A stretch of 64,000 bases of DNA from Pseudozobellia sp. WGM2 (GCF_017810075.1 NZ_JADNYK010000004.1:186001-250000), one strand, 5' to 3'. Numbered from the stretch's first letter, positions 1-9,312 are shown. Made by a program: numbers and translations. The notes: generated from the sequence alone by a model not told the origin.

Positions 1-365
1 TACGATAAAAAACGAATCGTCATGAAATAACTGGGCGATTCTCCATTACTAGCTTTTACAGCATTCACGATAGGCAAGATAAAAGCAATTATTCCGATAC
101 ATATTAAGCTAAGAATACCCAAGCCTAGTAAAAGAATTGCCGGTATGCTCAATATCGTAAATAGCAACATACTCAACTGAAAATTGACAATCGCTTTTCC
201 ATGCTCATCCATACCTGCTACAGAATCTTTTGTAGTCAACCAAATAACCAGTGGAACCAAAAGACCACCGAAGCCTGTAACATACGTTAGCAATTGCGAC
301 AGGTGCGTCAAGACCAATAATTGATTATTTGTTTCTAATGTTTTGTTTTGATTGATGATTTCCAT
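1..365 (-). CDS. DUF4870 domain-containing membrane protein (edge, nearly complete)
   Basis: Reading leftward from an ATG at 365 the frame is open to the window edge, giving about 121 residues that begin MEIINQNKTLETNNQ. It has a polar N-terminus with the phrase LTHLSQLLTYVTGFGG, then VPLVIWLTTKD, a conserved-looking MDEHGKAIVNFQLS stretch and two further hydrophobic segments. This arrangement is that of DUF4870 (Tic20-like) small integral membrane proteins, whose biochemical role is unknown. The frame reaches position 1 with the first two bases of a possible stop, so little or nothing is missing. Confidence 0.75.
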   Translation of the reverse strand, partial: MEIINQNKTLETNNQLLVLTHLSQLLTYVTGFGGLLVPLVIWLTTKDSVAGMDEHGKAIVNFQLSMLLFTILSIPAILLLGLGILSLICIGIIAFILPIVNAVKASNGESPSYFMTIRFLS

Positions 366-499
366 TTTTTGATTGTTTTAAGATGTACAACTATATGACG
401 AGTAAATACTGAAAATGTTACAATTATCATCTTGAACCATTTGCCTACACAGAGATATCGGTGAGAAAGCACTGTTTTTTTGGCCTTATAGCAATGTAC

Positions 500-1972
500 T
501 TAAAGCAACGGAGCCCAAAGTCTACTGAACGACTCTTTCAGCTTTCTGCGGATGCCTCTATCTTTCCACCGTTCTAGCTCAACCTCTTCACAGTCGTCTA
601 AATCATTAATGAAGATGTCGGCCATTTCTTGATTAATTCTCTCGTTGTATATCATAGCATTGACTTCAAAGTTCAACGAGAAACTTCGATAGTCAAGATT
701 AGCTGTACCTACTGATGAAAACATATTGTCTACAATCATGGTCTTCGCATGTATAAAACCTTTGCAATACCTGTATAATTTTATGCCAGATTCCAAACAC
801 TGCTCTATATAGGAATCAGAGGCGTACTGGGCAGCCCAAGAATCAGATTCATAAGGAAGTATTACCCGCACATCTATTCCGCTTCGTGCTGCTGTCGTCA
901 GAGCTGTGAGAATAGCATCATTAGGCATAAAATATGGCGTAGTAAGATAAATACGATTATTTGCAGAAGACATGGCGCAAAATATAGCTTCCATGATATT
1001 CGCCCAATCGGTATCTGGTCCGCTAGCTGCTATTTGAATAGCTACCGGTTCTTGTGATTCAGGCTTTGTTTTAGGGAATAAATGTTCATCAATTCGCAAT
1101 TCGTTTTTAGAAGCAAAATTCCAACTTAACAAAAACGAAGATTGCAAGGCACCTACTGAACCACCTTTCAGCTTCAGGTGTGTATCTCTCCAGTATCGTT
1201 CGTTTTTATATGAGTTGTCATATTTTTGATCAAGGTTGATTCCGCCAACATAGCCGATGCATCCATCAATCACTACAATCTTACGATGATCTCTATAGTT
1301 AAGCTTACTAGTCGAATTGGAGAATAGCACTGGCATAAAGGGATAATGTTCTACCCCAGCAGCATTCATTTTTCTTTTGTATTTTCTTGAGATATCACTG
1401 CCCACATCATCGTAGATCAATCTAACACTTACACCCTCCCCAGCCTTTTCACAAAGAATATCAATAAGTTCTGCTCCCAGCTTATCATCAAAAAGCACAA
1501 AATATTCTATATGAATATGTTTTTTTGCGGATTTTAAATCTTTTCTAAGCTTTTCGAACTTGCTCTCACCATTTATTAATATCTCAACATCATTATCGAA
1601 AGTAAGCACAGCTTTCTCATTGTTCTTCAACAATTTATATATCTTGAAAATACCGTTTCCAAAAGTTTCTTCGAAATCTTCACGTTCTTCTTGGTCTAGT
1701 TTGAAATCTTTACGCCAGGCCCTAATTCTGTCATTATCTAAAAGGTATTTTTTTTCGAATATTTTAGATTTCCGGTAATCTTGTCCAAAAAAATAATAGA
1801 CTACTAAACCAAGAACTGGCAAAACAGCTAAGGCGAAGAGAAAAGAAAGGGTTTTGACTGGATTTTTATTCTTGAGAAGAATAAAAACGCATAGGCCGAG
1901 TACCAAGATGTAATTGACCCCTAAAATGATGAGCCAAACATTGTCTTTAAAGAAGTTTACAAATGAATTCAT
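500..1972 (-). CDS. cls: Cardiolipin synthase, phospholipase D family
   Basis: A 490-residue membrane enzyme that would condense phosphatidylglycerol into cardiolipin at the inner membrane. Two N-terminal transmembrane segments (about residues 12-33 and 41-62) form the usual PLDc_N anchor. The two HKD catalytic motifs are intact: HRKIVVIDG with His229 and Asp236, and HAKTMIVD with His408 and Asp415, followed by SVGTANLDYRSF. Length and architecture match bacterial ClsA-type synthases. It stands alone, separated from the upstream transglycosylase by about 110 bases. Confidence 0.93.
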   Translation of the reverse strand: MNSFVNFFKDNVWLIILGVNYILVLGLCVFILLKNKNPVKTLSFLFALAVLPVLGLVVYYFFGQDYRKSKIFEKKYLLDNDRIRAWRKDFKLDQEEREDFEETFGNGIFKIYKLLKNNEKAVLTFDNDVEILINGESKFEKLRKDLKSAKKHIHIEYFVLFDDKLGAELIDILCEKAGEGVSVRLIYDDVGSDISRKYKRKMNAAGVEHYPFMPVLFSNSTSKLNYRDHRKIVVIDGCIGYVGGINLDQKYDNSYKNERYWRDTHLKLKGGSVGALQSSFLLSWNFASKNELRIDEHLFPKTKPESQEPVAIQIAASGPDTDWANIMEAIFCAMSSANNRIYLTTPYFMPNDAILTALTTAARSGIDVRVILPYESDSWAAQYASDSYIEQCLESGIKLYRYCKGFIHAKTMIVDNMFSSVGTANLDYRSFSLNFEVNAMIYNERINQEMADIFINDLDDCEEVELERWKDRGIRRKLKESFSRLWAPLL

Positions 1973-2083
1973 CTAAGTAACCGAAAATAATCAGCTATGT
2001 GACCTTTGGTTATAAAGATGCGCAAATTTTAGATCAAATAATACCCTAATCGAATTTTTAAAGCCCCAACAAATAAAGTAAGT

Positions 2084-3046
2084 TTACTTTGCGCCCTTAT
2101 AATACCCTTTATAAGGTATTTCGACCGTATACTTCTTGCGAGAACTATTATTCAAATGTGCTTCTCTTAACCAAGGATTATGACGCTTTAAAATTTTGTA
2201 GTTGATCTCATATTGCTGTGCGAAATCGGCAAAACTTAATACGGGCTCTTCTATATCGACCTTAAAAGTAGGCACAGCTTTATACTTGTCTTCTTCTTCA
2301 ATGTCAAAACCATATTTTTCAGGATGGCTTAAAATTTCTTTAATGGCCATTATTCTAAAAACGTATCTACCGGTTTCTTGACCTAATAGCAAATCGTAAT
2401 AGTCATCGACCTGTTGAATTCCCAAATATTTGCTTATTGCCCCGGCCCCAGCATTATAAGATGCAGCTGTCAACGTCCAGTTTCCATATTTTTTTTTGTA
2501 CTTGTTGAGATAGGCACAGGCCACCTCGGTAGCTTTCTCTAAATGATACCTTTCATCAACGTTACTGTTGACCTCTAGCCCATATTCACGCCCCGTAGCC
2601 TTCATAATTTGCCAGAAACCTGTAGCCCCCGCATGAGACACTACGTTCTGCAATCCACTTTCAGCGACAGCTAGGTATTTAAAATCATCGGGCACCCCAT
2701 TTTTAGCTAAAATAGGTTCGATTATCGGAAAATATTTATTCGCTCTTTTAATCAAAAGAACAGCATTTGACTGCCAATATGTATTTACCAAAAACTCCCG
2801 GTCGATACGTTCCATGATTTCCGGGTCATCTTGAGGCACTACTTCTCCTGCAAAATTAAGGTCTTCAGGAATGTCAATTGCAGAAATACGGTAACCGTCG
2901 GCAACATTCTTATCGACATCGTTCTCTACCACATCTTGAGCATCGGTATTCTTTTCATTATCAGTGTTGCTCTGTACTGCAAATATTAAGGTGCTAACAA
3001 CAAAAAACACCCCCAGTAGCATCAAAATATTCTTAAAAATCTTCAT
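2084..3046 (-). CDS. Membrane-anchored lytic transglycosylase (SLT domain, MltD-like)
   Basis: I start this at the ATG at 3046 (MKIFKNILML). An in-frame upstream start at 3121 would add 25 non-conserved residues and run into the preceding gene. The 320-residue protein has one N-terminal membrane segment or signal anchor (about residues 5-24) and then an SLT domain: catalytic Glu129 in AVAESGLQ, the GFWQIMKATG motif near 143-152 and ASYNAGAGAI near 195-204. The C-terminus (EEPVLSFADFAQQYEI) resembles a degenerate LysM segment. It would cleave peptidoglycan with formation of 1,6-anhydro ends. It lies 43 bases after the hydrolase gene and is probably co-transcribed with it. Confidence 0.88.
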   Translation of the reverse strand: MKIFKNILMLLGVFFVVSTLIFAVQSNTDNEKNTDAQDVVENDVDKNVADGYRISAIDIPEDLNFAGEVVPQDDPEIMERIDREFLVNTYWQSNAVLLIKRANKYFPIIEPILAKNGVPDDFKYLAVAESGLQNVVSHAGATGFWQIMKATGREYGLEVNSNVDERYHLEKATEVACAYLNKYKKKYGNWTLTAASYNAGAGAISKYLGIQQVDDYYDLLLGQETGRYVFRIMAIKEILSHPEKYGFDIEEEDKYKAVPTFKVDIEEPVLSFADFAQQYEINYKILKRHNPWLREAHLNNSSRKKYTVEIPYKGYYKGAK

Positions 3047-3089
3047 TTCTTTATATTGATTGTTTATCAAAGTTACTATTACAACTCGC

Positions 3090-3752
3090 TTATCGCAAAA
3101 TAATTGTGGGTAAGTTCTCATTAAACCATTTCGCCCTATGAATAATCATGGTATGTGTGCCATTTTTTACGGTAATACAATCTTTTATATTTTCTATTGG
3201 GAAAACGGAATCTCTTTCACCATGAATATGAACTATTTCTGCAGGACATTTGCCCGACCGCCAATTTACGATTTGATCAATCGACCAGTCAATATAATTC
3301 TTATCTCTTATTGATAGATATTCTTCATATAATGAGAGTCTTTTGTTAACAGACTCCCCAAAGGCGTATTTAGCTAAAATTTCTATGTTATTGACTAGAC
3401 CTGTGGGCAATAACCGATGAACTTTAGTGCGTTTTGCAAAGAGCATTCGCCGTGGCAGCTCCATCTCACTCTTTACACTAGAGACCACGATAAGTTTTCG
3501 TACAGGCCTATGTTTGGCCATCTCTTGTATCAGCATGCCCCCAAACGAAACACCCAGCAGAATAGGGTTTGAATGTTTTATTCTACTGTTCATTTTTTTC
3601 GCATAAGCTTCAAGGCTCATATTTCTTTCAGGTATATACCAATCTAAAAGATGAATTTCAAAAGTATCTTCAGGTAAGACAATATTTTTGAAAATAGAAG
3701 GATTGGCCGCCATACCTGGCATAAAATAAACATGTACTTTATTATCGAGCAT
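3090..3752 (-). CDS. Alpha/beta hydrolase
   Basis: Starting at the ATG at 3752 (MLDNKVHVYFMPGMAANP) gives 220 residues. The longer frame back to 3848 adds an implausible lysine-rich leader and overlaps the likely promoter. The nucleophile elbow GVSFGG carries Ser69; HGERDSVFP supplies a probable catalytic acid, and GTHTMI near the C-terminus the histidine. There is no signal peptide, so it is cytoplasmic. Small lipase, esterase or thioesterase activity is possible, but the substrate cannot be read from the sequence. Confidence 0.8.
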   Translation of the reverse strand: MLDNKVHVYFMPGMAANPSIFKNIVLPEDTFEIHLLDWYIPERNMSLEAYAKKMNSRIKHSNPILLGVSFGGMLIQEMAKHRPVRKLIVVSSVKSEMELPRRMLFAKRTKVHRLLPTGLVNNIEILAKYAFGESVNKRLSLYEEYLSIRDKNYIDWSIDQIVNWRSGKCPAEIVHIHGERDSVFPIENIKDCITVKNGTHTMIIHRAKWFNENLPTIILR

Positions 3753-3845
3753 AGGTATTAACCAAGGGATTATTAGGAATTTAACAAATTTTTCACTACT
3801 TTTGTTGCTGACTTTGGGGGATTTCCATCGTTTACTTAACAAGAG

Positions 3846-3853
3846 CAAAAGTA
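3846..3853 (-). promoter_or_regulatory. Putative -7 element for the hydrolase/transglycosylase unit
   Basis: On the minus strand this reads TACTTTTG, an exact match to the Bacteroidota -7 consensus TAnnTTTG, about 95 bases before the chosen hydrolase start. No convincing -33 box was identified. Confidence 0.35.
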
Positions 3854-3919
3854 TAGAAAATTACGATTGGGGAACATCGTGATTTTTTTGTCTTATGCAA
3901 CTACAAAAAATCAAACTAT

Positions 3920-4213
3920 ATGAATGAAGTAGAAATTAAGGACAACAGTTTCTTGCGTCAATTTGAAACCCAAGTTGAAGGTAAATTGGCTAAAATCGAA
4001 TACTCTTCGCAAGAAAGAAAAGTGTTTTTAACCAAACTGGTAATTCCAGAAGGCGTTACTACAGAAGGATTTAAAGAAGATTTTATCAAATCCGTTCTTC
4101 ATCACATTCAGGAGCAAAACCAAAGAGTTGTTCCTACAAGCCCACAAATCGCCGGATTCTTACGTAAAAACAGGCAATATAAAGAGATGTTGCCCGTAGG
4201 TATTAGAATCTAA
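3920..4213 (+). CDS. Small GNAT-like N-acetyltransferase (YidJ/COG2388 type)
   Basis: A 97-residue protein of the size of the minimal GNAT-like family (COG2388), whose members have an acetyl-CoA-binding core and an unknown acceptor. Visible features are the LAKIEYSSQERKVFLTKLVIPEG strand pair (residues 19-41), a helix ending SVLHHIQEQNQRVVPTSP and the C-terminal FLRKNRQYKEMLP; family members typically end with a short helix after a proline/cysteine-containing loop. It is monocistronic and followed by a strong terminator. Confidence 0.75.
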   Translation: MNEVEIKDNSFLRQFETQVEGKLAKIEYSSQERKVFLTKLVIPEGVTTEGFKEDFIKSVLHHIQEQNQRVVPTSPQIAGFLRKNRQYKEMLPVGIRI

Positions 4214-4242
4214 AAGTATTTTCAAGTATTAGTTTGAAAACT

Positions 4243-4272
4243 AAATCCCACTCGTAAAGTGGGATTTTTTTT
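4243..4272. terminator. Bidirectional intrinsic terminator
   Basis: A perfect 10-bp stem (aaatcccact / agtgggattt) with loop cgtaa is followed by eight T. It lies between the convergent GNAT gene and mtaB and can serve both. Confidence 0.85.
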
Positions 4273-4308
4273 GTTTTAGACTTAAACAGTATTTAATTTA
4301 AATATGAC

Positions 4309-5643
4309 TTAGGCGGTCAAAAGTGCTTTTTCAAAATTAAAACGCACCATACCACTCTCATCAATATCGGTAAGTTTCACTTGATGTAATGTATTTACCA
4401 ATTTTGGATTCCACGGGGCCATTACCTTAACATAATTTTCGGTAAAACCATGTATATACCCCTCTTTATTCTCGCCTTCAAAGAGAACTGTACGGGTACT
4501 ACCTAATTGACTTTCATAGAAAGCTCGACGCTTTTTAACAGACAAGCCCCTAAGCATTTTACTTCTCTTACTTCTCACATTTTTTGGTACTACGCCGCTC
4601 ATGGTAGCTGCAGGAGTGTTTTCTCTTTCTGAATAGGTGAATACATGCAAATAAGAAATATCCAAATCGTTAAGAAAATGATAGGTCTCTAAAAAATGTT
4701 CATCAGTCTCACCAGGAAACCCAACAATTACATCTACCCCAATACAAGCATGGGGCATCACTTCTTTTATTTGACGAACCCTATCTACATAAAGATCGCT
4801 CATATACCTACGTCTCATTTTTTTCAACACTGCATCACTACCACTTTGTAGGGGAATATGAAAATGAGGCACGAAAGAATCACTTTTAGCAACAAAATTG
4901 ATAGTTTCATTCTTAAGTAAATTGGGCTCTATAGAAGATATACGCAAACGATGAATACCATCTACATCATCTAAAGCCCTGACCAAGTCTAAAAATGTAT
5001 GCTCATGCTTTTTATTACCGAACTCTCCTTTTCCGTAATCTCCAATATTCACTCCGGTAAGTACAATTTCCTTTATGCCTTGCGACGAGATTTCCGCAGC
5101 ATTGTCAAGTACGTTCTGTAAAGTATCGCTTCTCGAAATTCCGCGGGCCAAAGGTATAGTGCAGTAGGTACATTTATAATCACACCCATCTTGTACTTTT
5201 AAGAAAGCCCTGGTGCGATCACCTATAGCATAACTACCCACATAAAAATCGGCATCTTCAATTTCACAGGAGTGAACCTCACCAAAATCGTTCTTCGAAA
5301 GATCGTTGACATAGTCGGTAATCTTAAATTTTTCAGTCGCTCCAAGTACCAGATCGACACCATTGACCGCAGCCAGTTCTTCAGGTTTGAGCTGAGCGTA
5401 ACAACCAATTGCAGCAATAAAAGCTTCAGGATTGATTTTTTGGGCCTGTTTTACAATGGTTTTAAATCTTTTATCTGCATTTTCAGTAACAGAACAAGTA
5501 TTTATCACATACATATCGGCAGACTCGGAGAAATCGACACGCTCAAAACCTTCCTCTTGAAAACCTCTCGCTATCGTAGAAGTTTCAGAGAAGTTAAGTT
5601 TACAACCTAACGTGTGAAAAGCAACTTTTTTCTTCATATTCAC
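4309..5643 (-). CDS. mtaB: tRNA (N6-L-threonylcarbamoyladenosine(37)-C2)-methylthiotransferase
   Basis: A 444-residue radical SAM methylthiotransferase that would convert t6A37 to ms2t6A37 in tRNAs reading ANN codons. The N-terminal UPF0004 domain carries the cluster cysteines Cys14, Cys50 (VINTCSV) and Cys81 (GCYAQ). The radical SAM motif CDYKCTYC gives Cys154, Cys158 and Cys161. The opening HTLGCKLNFSE is characteristic of the MtaB subgroup rather than MiaB. A TRAM-like C-terminal segment follows residue 380. A second ATG two codons in is an equally plausible start. Confidence 0.93.
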   Translation of the reverse strand: MNMKKKVAFHTLGCKLNFSETSTIARGFQEEGFERVDFSESADMYVINTCSVTENADKRFKTIVKQAQKINPEAFIAAIGCYAQLKPEELAAVNGVDLVLGATEKFKITDYVNDLSKNDFGEVHSCEIEDADFYVGSYAIGDRTRAFLKVQDGCDYKCTYCTIPLARGISRSDTLQNVLDNAAEISSQGIKEIVLTGVNIGDYGKGEFGNKKHEHTFLDLVRALDDVDGIHRLRISSIEPNLLKNETINFVAKSDSFVPHFHIPLQSGSDAVLKKMRRRYMSDLYVDRVRQIKEVMPHACIGVDVIVGFPGETDEHFLETYHFLNDLDISYLHVFTYSERENTPAATMSGVVPKNVRSKRSKMLRGLSVKKRRAFYESQLGSTRTVLFEGENKEGYIHGFTENYVKVMAPWNPKLVNTLHQVKLTDIDESGMVRFNFEKALLTA

Positions 5644-5662
5644 CTTCTACATTTTCGGGGTG

Positions 5663-5670
5663 CAAATATA
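5663..5670 (-). promoter_or_regulatory. Putative -7 element for mtaB
   Basis: The minus strand reads TATATTTG, an exact TAnnTTTG match 20 bases before the mtaB start. Confidence 0.5.
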
Positions 5671-5763
5671 CAAACTTAGAAATAGTTAAGGGCAAACATT
5701 ATGGGTCTCAAATTATTAACGAATTAAAAACTAAACCTAGTGTTTAATATTCTTCAAATATTT

Positions 5764-5771
5764 TATATTTG
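5764..5771 (+). promoter_or_regulatory. Putative -7 element for the four-repeat secreted protein
   Basis: TATATTTG matches TAnnTTTG and lies 74 bases before the GTG start at 5845. It forms the right arm of an AT-rich inverted repeat (tcaaatat-ttt-atatttga, 5754-5772). Confidence 0.4.
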
Positions 5772-5844
5772 ACCATCTCCCCCCGAAATTAAAAATTCTT
5801 CCCCCTCCAGATAGACTTAAATTATTAACCATATAGTCAATATT

Positions 5845-7557
5845 GTGATATACACATTGGAGAGTACCCTGAATTACCGTATACTTTTAATTTTTTTTAC
5901 TGCTCTTATAACTTCGAACCAGACACATTCGCAAGAGGCCGGTTTACAAAAAAAAATTGCTATTGTTCAAGAGCTTTTAAACTCTGTAGAGGCCAATAAG
6001 TTAACTTTCAATCAAGACCTAAAAACTATATCACCCGGTTATTATGACTACAGGGTCGTAGAGGTTAATGGTAAAGGGCAAGAAGAAGAAACTATTTATT
6101 CCTTTGCTCTGTCAGACATCAATAAGAATGGTGTCAGGTCTTATACCAAAAAAGACGTAATATTAGTCGAACTTACGGTCTCCGGGAAACAAAAGTTGAT
6201 TAAGAAATCTACAGATGGTGGAAGCAAAATTTCATACCAGTCTACTTTTGTTATGTACGGACTTAATGCGGATAACGGGCGTGATCTTGAAAATGCTCTT
6301 GAAGATGCCATACCTGATGCCGAAGTTTTAGAAAAAGATAGGCTTTCACTTACTGGTTTTGAAGACCATCTCAATTGGTTAAAAGATAATGTAGGCAATG
6401 TTAATCTACCTAAAGAAGAAGTAGGCCAAGAAATAAATACACAACCCGAAAGACCTGATTTCATTGTATTGGAACAGAACTTAGGGTCAAAAAAGAAGCG
6501 TTTTGAATTTAACCTTTCGGTTCTCAACCCCAATTCTGTCAACTATAAAATATCTGGTGAGGAATTTTTGATCGAAGTCGGTACCAAAAAAGGGGTTGCA
6601 GGTATTAAACATTTTGAAAATGATGAACTGCAAGGGTATACCGACCAAGTATTATTTTACGCAAACTCTCTGGCCAATGGAAAAAGTTTGCATCGAGTAC
6701 TAAGGGGTGTAGTGCCCTTAGCTGAAAGTAAATTCGATGAAACCGAACCCGATTTTTCAAAAATTTCGTTGGCACTCGACTATATCAATTCTAAAACAGG
6801 GCATGTAGAATCAGATGGCATGACCACCGCTCAAAACTTAGTTTTAACAGACCATATGGCCACTTTGATTTCTAAAGAAAACGAAGGCGATAAAAATGAA
6901 GAGCACGAATATCTATTCAATCTAACCGATATAAATAAAAACGGAATTTCAATCAAAGAAAAAAGAACACGATTGTTTCTTGTATTGAATACTAACAAGG
7001 GCAAAGCTTTTATAAGCCATAGACTAAACGGTGAAATCGAAAACTTTGAGAAAGAGTTGCTAATCTACTTTGATTCGTATGAAGATGCCCTAAGAGGTAA
7101 AATAGCCCTTCAAGCTTTAATAGACAATTTTGAGGATAATGAGTCGAAGAATGAGAACCTTTCGGCCATAGACTTGAACGGTGCTTTATCTCTACTTAAA
7201 AAGGAGGTAAATCAAATTACTGGAACCGATCATCAAATCGAACAACATATAGAACTATTGGAAAGTGAGGAAAGTAGTTTCAAGTTTACTAAAATTGAAT
7301 CCAATTCAAAGAAAAGCACTGAAGTTGTTTATGAGTTCAGCATTAAAGACTTGAACAAGCAACTTTTAGAAGTTGAAGTTTCAGGAAAAAGGGCATGGGC
7401 CGAAATCGGAACAAAATCAGCAGAAAAAGTAGTCAAAGTCTATGAAGATGGCGAAGTTCAAAACTATGTAAACCATATTGAGATTGAGACTCCAACCATT
7501 GAGAATGCCAAAAATATAGTGTTGATTTTTAAAAGGCTCGCAGAATCAATTGATTGA
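5845..7557 (+). CDS. Secreted protein of unknown function with four internal repeats
   Basis: I do not recognise a named family. The 570-residue product starts with GTG; residues 11-30 (YRILLIFFTALITSNQTHSQ) look like a signal peptide. The mature part consists of about four copies of a 125-residue module at 35-158, 168-292, 303-427 and 442-568. Each has a helix-like linker, a strand motif (YSFALSDINKNG, FEFNLSVLNPNS, YLFNLTDINKNG, YEFSIKDLN), an acidic loop and a C-terminal helix. The protein is rich in Glu, Asp and Lys and has no lipobox, TM segment or T9SS tail, which suggests a soluble periplasmic protein. It is monocistronic. Confidence 0.75.
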   Translation: MIYTLESTLNYRILLIFFTALITSNQTHSQEAGLQKKIAIVQELLNSVEANKLTFNQDLKTISPGYYDYRVVEVNGKGQEEETIYSFALSDINKNGVRSYTKKDVILVELTVSGKQKLIKKSTDGGSKISYQSTFVMYGLNADNGRDLENALEDAIPDAEVLEKDRLSLTGFEDHLNWLKDNVGNVNLPKEEVGQEINTQPERPDFIVLEQNLGSKKKRFEFNLSVLNPNSVNYKISGEEFLIEVGTKKGVAGIKHFENDELQGYTDQVLFYANSLANGKSLHRVLRGVVPLAESKFDETEPDFSKISLALDYINSKTGHVESDGMTTAQNLVLTDHMATLISKENEGDKNEEHEYLFNLTDINKNGISIKEKRTRLFLVLNTNKGKAFISHRLNGEIENFEKELLIYFDSYEDALRGKIALQALIDNFEDNESKNENLSAIDLNGALSLLKKEVNQITGTDHQIEQHIELLESEESSFKFTKIESNSKKSTEVVYEFSIKDLNKQLLEVEVSGKRAWAEIGTKSAEKVVKVYEDGEVQNYVNHIEIETPTIENAKNIVLIFKRLAESID

Positions 7558-7589
7558 CCTCCGGTAAAAGTAGTTTATCTCAACTTTAT

Positions 7590-8765
7590 TTAATAATTAC
7601 GCCATTTTTTTGTCAGCTCGAAAACATGTTCTAAGATTTTGGCATCATCTTCGCCAAATTCGACATTTCTTCTAGCCATCATAACTTTGGCCGCATCGAA
7701 GGCCTTTGAAGTTGAATAGGTTGTGAAGCCTGAAGCCCCACCCCAACTAAAACTAGGTACAAAGTTTCTAGGAAAGCCAGGAACGTAAATATTACAATTG
7801 ACACCGATGACGGTACCCGTATTGAACATGGTATTGATGGCTGTTTTGCTGTGATCGCCCATCATGAGTCCGCAAAATTGTAATCCGGTCTGCTCAAAAC
7901 TTTCCGAAGCATAATTCCACAATCGCACTTTGGCATAGTTGTTCTTTAGATTCGAATTATTAGAATCGGCACCTATATTACACCATTCCCCTAGTACGGC
8001 ATTACCTAAATAGCCCTCATGCCCTTTACTCGAATAGCCAAAAATTACCGAATTGCTAATTTCTCCACAAACTTTGCTGTAGGGCCCTACAGTGGTTGCT
8101 CCGTAAATTTTGGCTCCCATTTTTACTACGGCATTATCGCAAAGGGCAAAAGCTCCTCGTATTAGATTGCCTTCCCAGATTTGGGAATCTTTACCCAAAT
8201 AAATTGGCCCTTCAGAAGCGTTTAGAATACTATGTTCAACTATTGCACCCTCTTCAGCGAATATATTCTCAGGGTGTATTAGTGTGTTAGTTTCTGATAT
8301 AGAAGCGCTCTCTCTGTCTTCGGTAAGAAAATCAAAATCAGCCTGCAGTGCTTCTGCATTTTTCGAGAAAATATCCCAAGTATTGACTATCCGAAGCACG
8401 TCGTCTTCGAATTCAATTTGCCTATAGGTCGAAAAATCTATTTCTTCCTGAGTTTCTTTGGTATGAAAAGCTATAACTTCTTCCCCTTGAAATATGGCCT
8501 CATTCGCTTTTAGTTCAGAAATCAATTCAACGAGTTTATAATTTGGTAGAAATGAAGAATTGATCAGAACATTTTCCTCCATTTCGACCATGGGAAATTT
8601 CTCTGAAAGATAATCTTCGGTAATTGTGGTCGTGGTAGTACCTAAATACTTCTCCCATTTTTCGCGAATGGTCAAAATACCTATACGTATATCTGCCACA
8701 GGACGTGTGAAAGTAAAAGGCAAAAGATTCTCTCTTACCGTTCCGTCAAAAAGTATATAGTTCAT
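7590..8765 (-). CDS. GlmU-family putative sugar nucleotidyltransferase / left-handed beta-helix protein
   Basis: A 391-residue protein of the Bacteroidota GlmU-like family. The start MNYILFDGTVRENLLPFTFTRP replaces the usual nucleotidyltransferase loop LxxGxGxRM with a different motif. The C-terminal half has hexapeptide repeats of a left-handed beta helix (for example GPIYLGKDSQIWEGNLIRG near residue 190 and GAKIYGATTVGPYSKV near 220). Transfer to a sugar phosphate or acetylation is likely from the family, but the true substrate is not established, so glmU is not assigned. Start by ATG at 8765. Confidence 0.82.
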   Translation of the reverse strand: MNYILFDGTVRENLLPFTFTRPVADIRIGILTIREKWEKYLGTTTTTITEDYLSEKFPMVEMEENVLINSSFLPNYKLVELISELKANEAIFQGEEVIAFHTKETQEEIDFSTYRQIEFEDDVLRIVNTWDIFSKNAEALQADFDFLTEDRESASISETNTLIHPENIFAEEGAIVEHSILNASEGPIYLGKDSQIWEGNLIRGAFALCDNAVVKMGAKIYGATTVGPYSKVCGEISNSVIFGYSSKGHEGYLGNAVLGEWCNIGADSNNSNLKNNYAKVRLWNYASESFEQTGLQFCGLMMGDHSKTAINTMFNTGTVIGVNCNIYVPGFPRNFVPSFSWGGASGFTTYSTSKAFDAAKVMMARRNVEFGEDDAKILEHVFELTKKWRNY

Positions 8766-8884
8766 TGGTCAGTCTATTTAAAGTAAAATTACATAATCTA
8801 TAGACGACAACTATTTATAATTATTGTAAGTGCTTAAAAAAGTATTGTGAAAACCGACAACTACTGTATGAACTAAAATTTAAC

Positions 8885-8917
8885 AAAAAAAACGCCTTCG
8901 AGTACTCGAAGGCGTTT
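8885..8917 (-). terminator. Intrinsic terminator of rpmE2
   Basis: A perfect 28-nt palindrome (8890-8917, half-site acgccttcgagt) with a run of A on the plus strand at 8885-8892, that is a U-tract on the minus-strand transcript, directly downstream of L31. Confidence 0.85.
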
Positions 8918-8935
8918 GAATATTATACAAACTGA

Positions 8936-9232
8936 TTATTTTGTATCAGCTTCCTTATCGGCATCTGCCTTAACAGCAGGCTTCTTTTTAAATTTATCGT
9001 ACTTGTTCTTGAACTTATCGATACGACCGGCAGTATCCAACAATTTAGATTTTCCTGTGTAAAAAGGATGTGAAGTTCTTGAAATTTCCAATTTTACCAA
9101 TGGGTATTCAACTCCATCAACTTCTAGAGTTTCCTTAGTATTAGCGGTTGATTTAGTCAAAAACACTTCGTCATTTGACATATCTTTAAAGGCAACCAAC
9201 CTGTAATTTTCTGGGTGTATATCTTTTTTCAT
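8936..9232 (-). CDS. rpmE2: 50S ribosomal protein L31 type B
   Basis: A 98-residue L31. The N-terminus [18 protein letters not shown] and the motif [20 protein letters not shown] are typical of type B L31. The zinc-binding cysteines of type A are absent, as expected for the C- form. The C-terminus has a lysine-rich extension ([15 protein letters not shown]), common in Bacteroidota. It has its own promoter and terminator, so it is a single-gene unit. Confidence 0.96.
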   Translation of the reverse strand: MKKDIHPENYRLVAFKDMSNDEVFLTKSTANTKETLEVDGVEYPLVKLEISRTSHPFYTGKSKLLDTAGRIDKFKNKYDKFKKKPAVKADADKEADTK

Positions 9233-9282
9233 TATTCTAAAATTTTACGCACCCATTCCGACAGGCACTCATTTTAAGGCTG

Positions 9283-9312
9283 CAAATTTAGTTATTTTTC
9301 CGTAAATCGCAA
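9283..9312 (-). promoter_or_regulatory. Promoter of rpmE2 (Bacteroidota -33/-7)
   Basis: The minus strand reads TTG, a 19-base spacer, then TAAATTTG, which fits the Bacteroidota sigma-A consensus well. The -7 box is about 50 bases before the ATG. Confidence 0.6.

Noticed and set aside
3046-3121. Upstream start of the lytic transglycosylase at 3121
   Set aside because: It would overlap the hydrolase gene; the start at 3046 gives a normal signal anchor.
6141-6542. 133-residue open frame on the minus strand inside the four-repeat protein gene
   Set aside because: Antisense shadow with low-complexity Ser/Leu composition; the plus frame has signal peptide, repeats and a promoter.
8890-8917. 28-nt perfect palindrome as a protein-binding operator
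   Set aside because: The adjacent A run and its place just after rpmE2 fit a minus-strand terminator.
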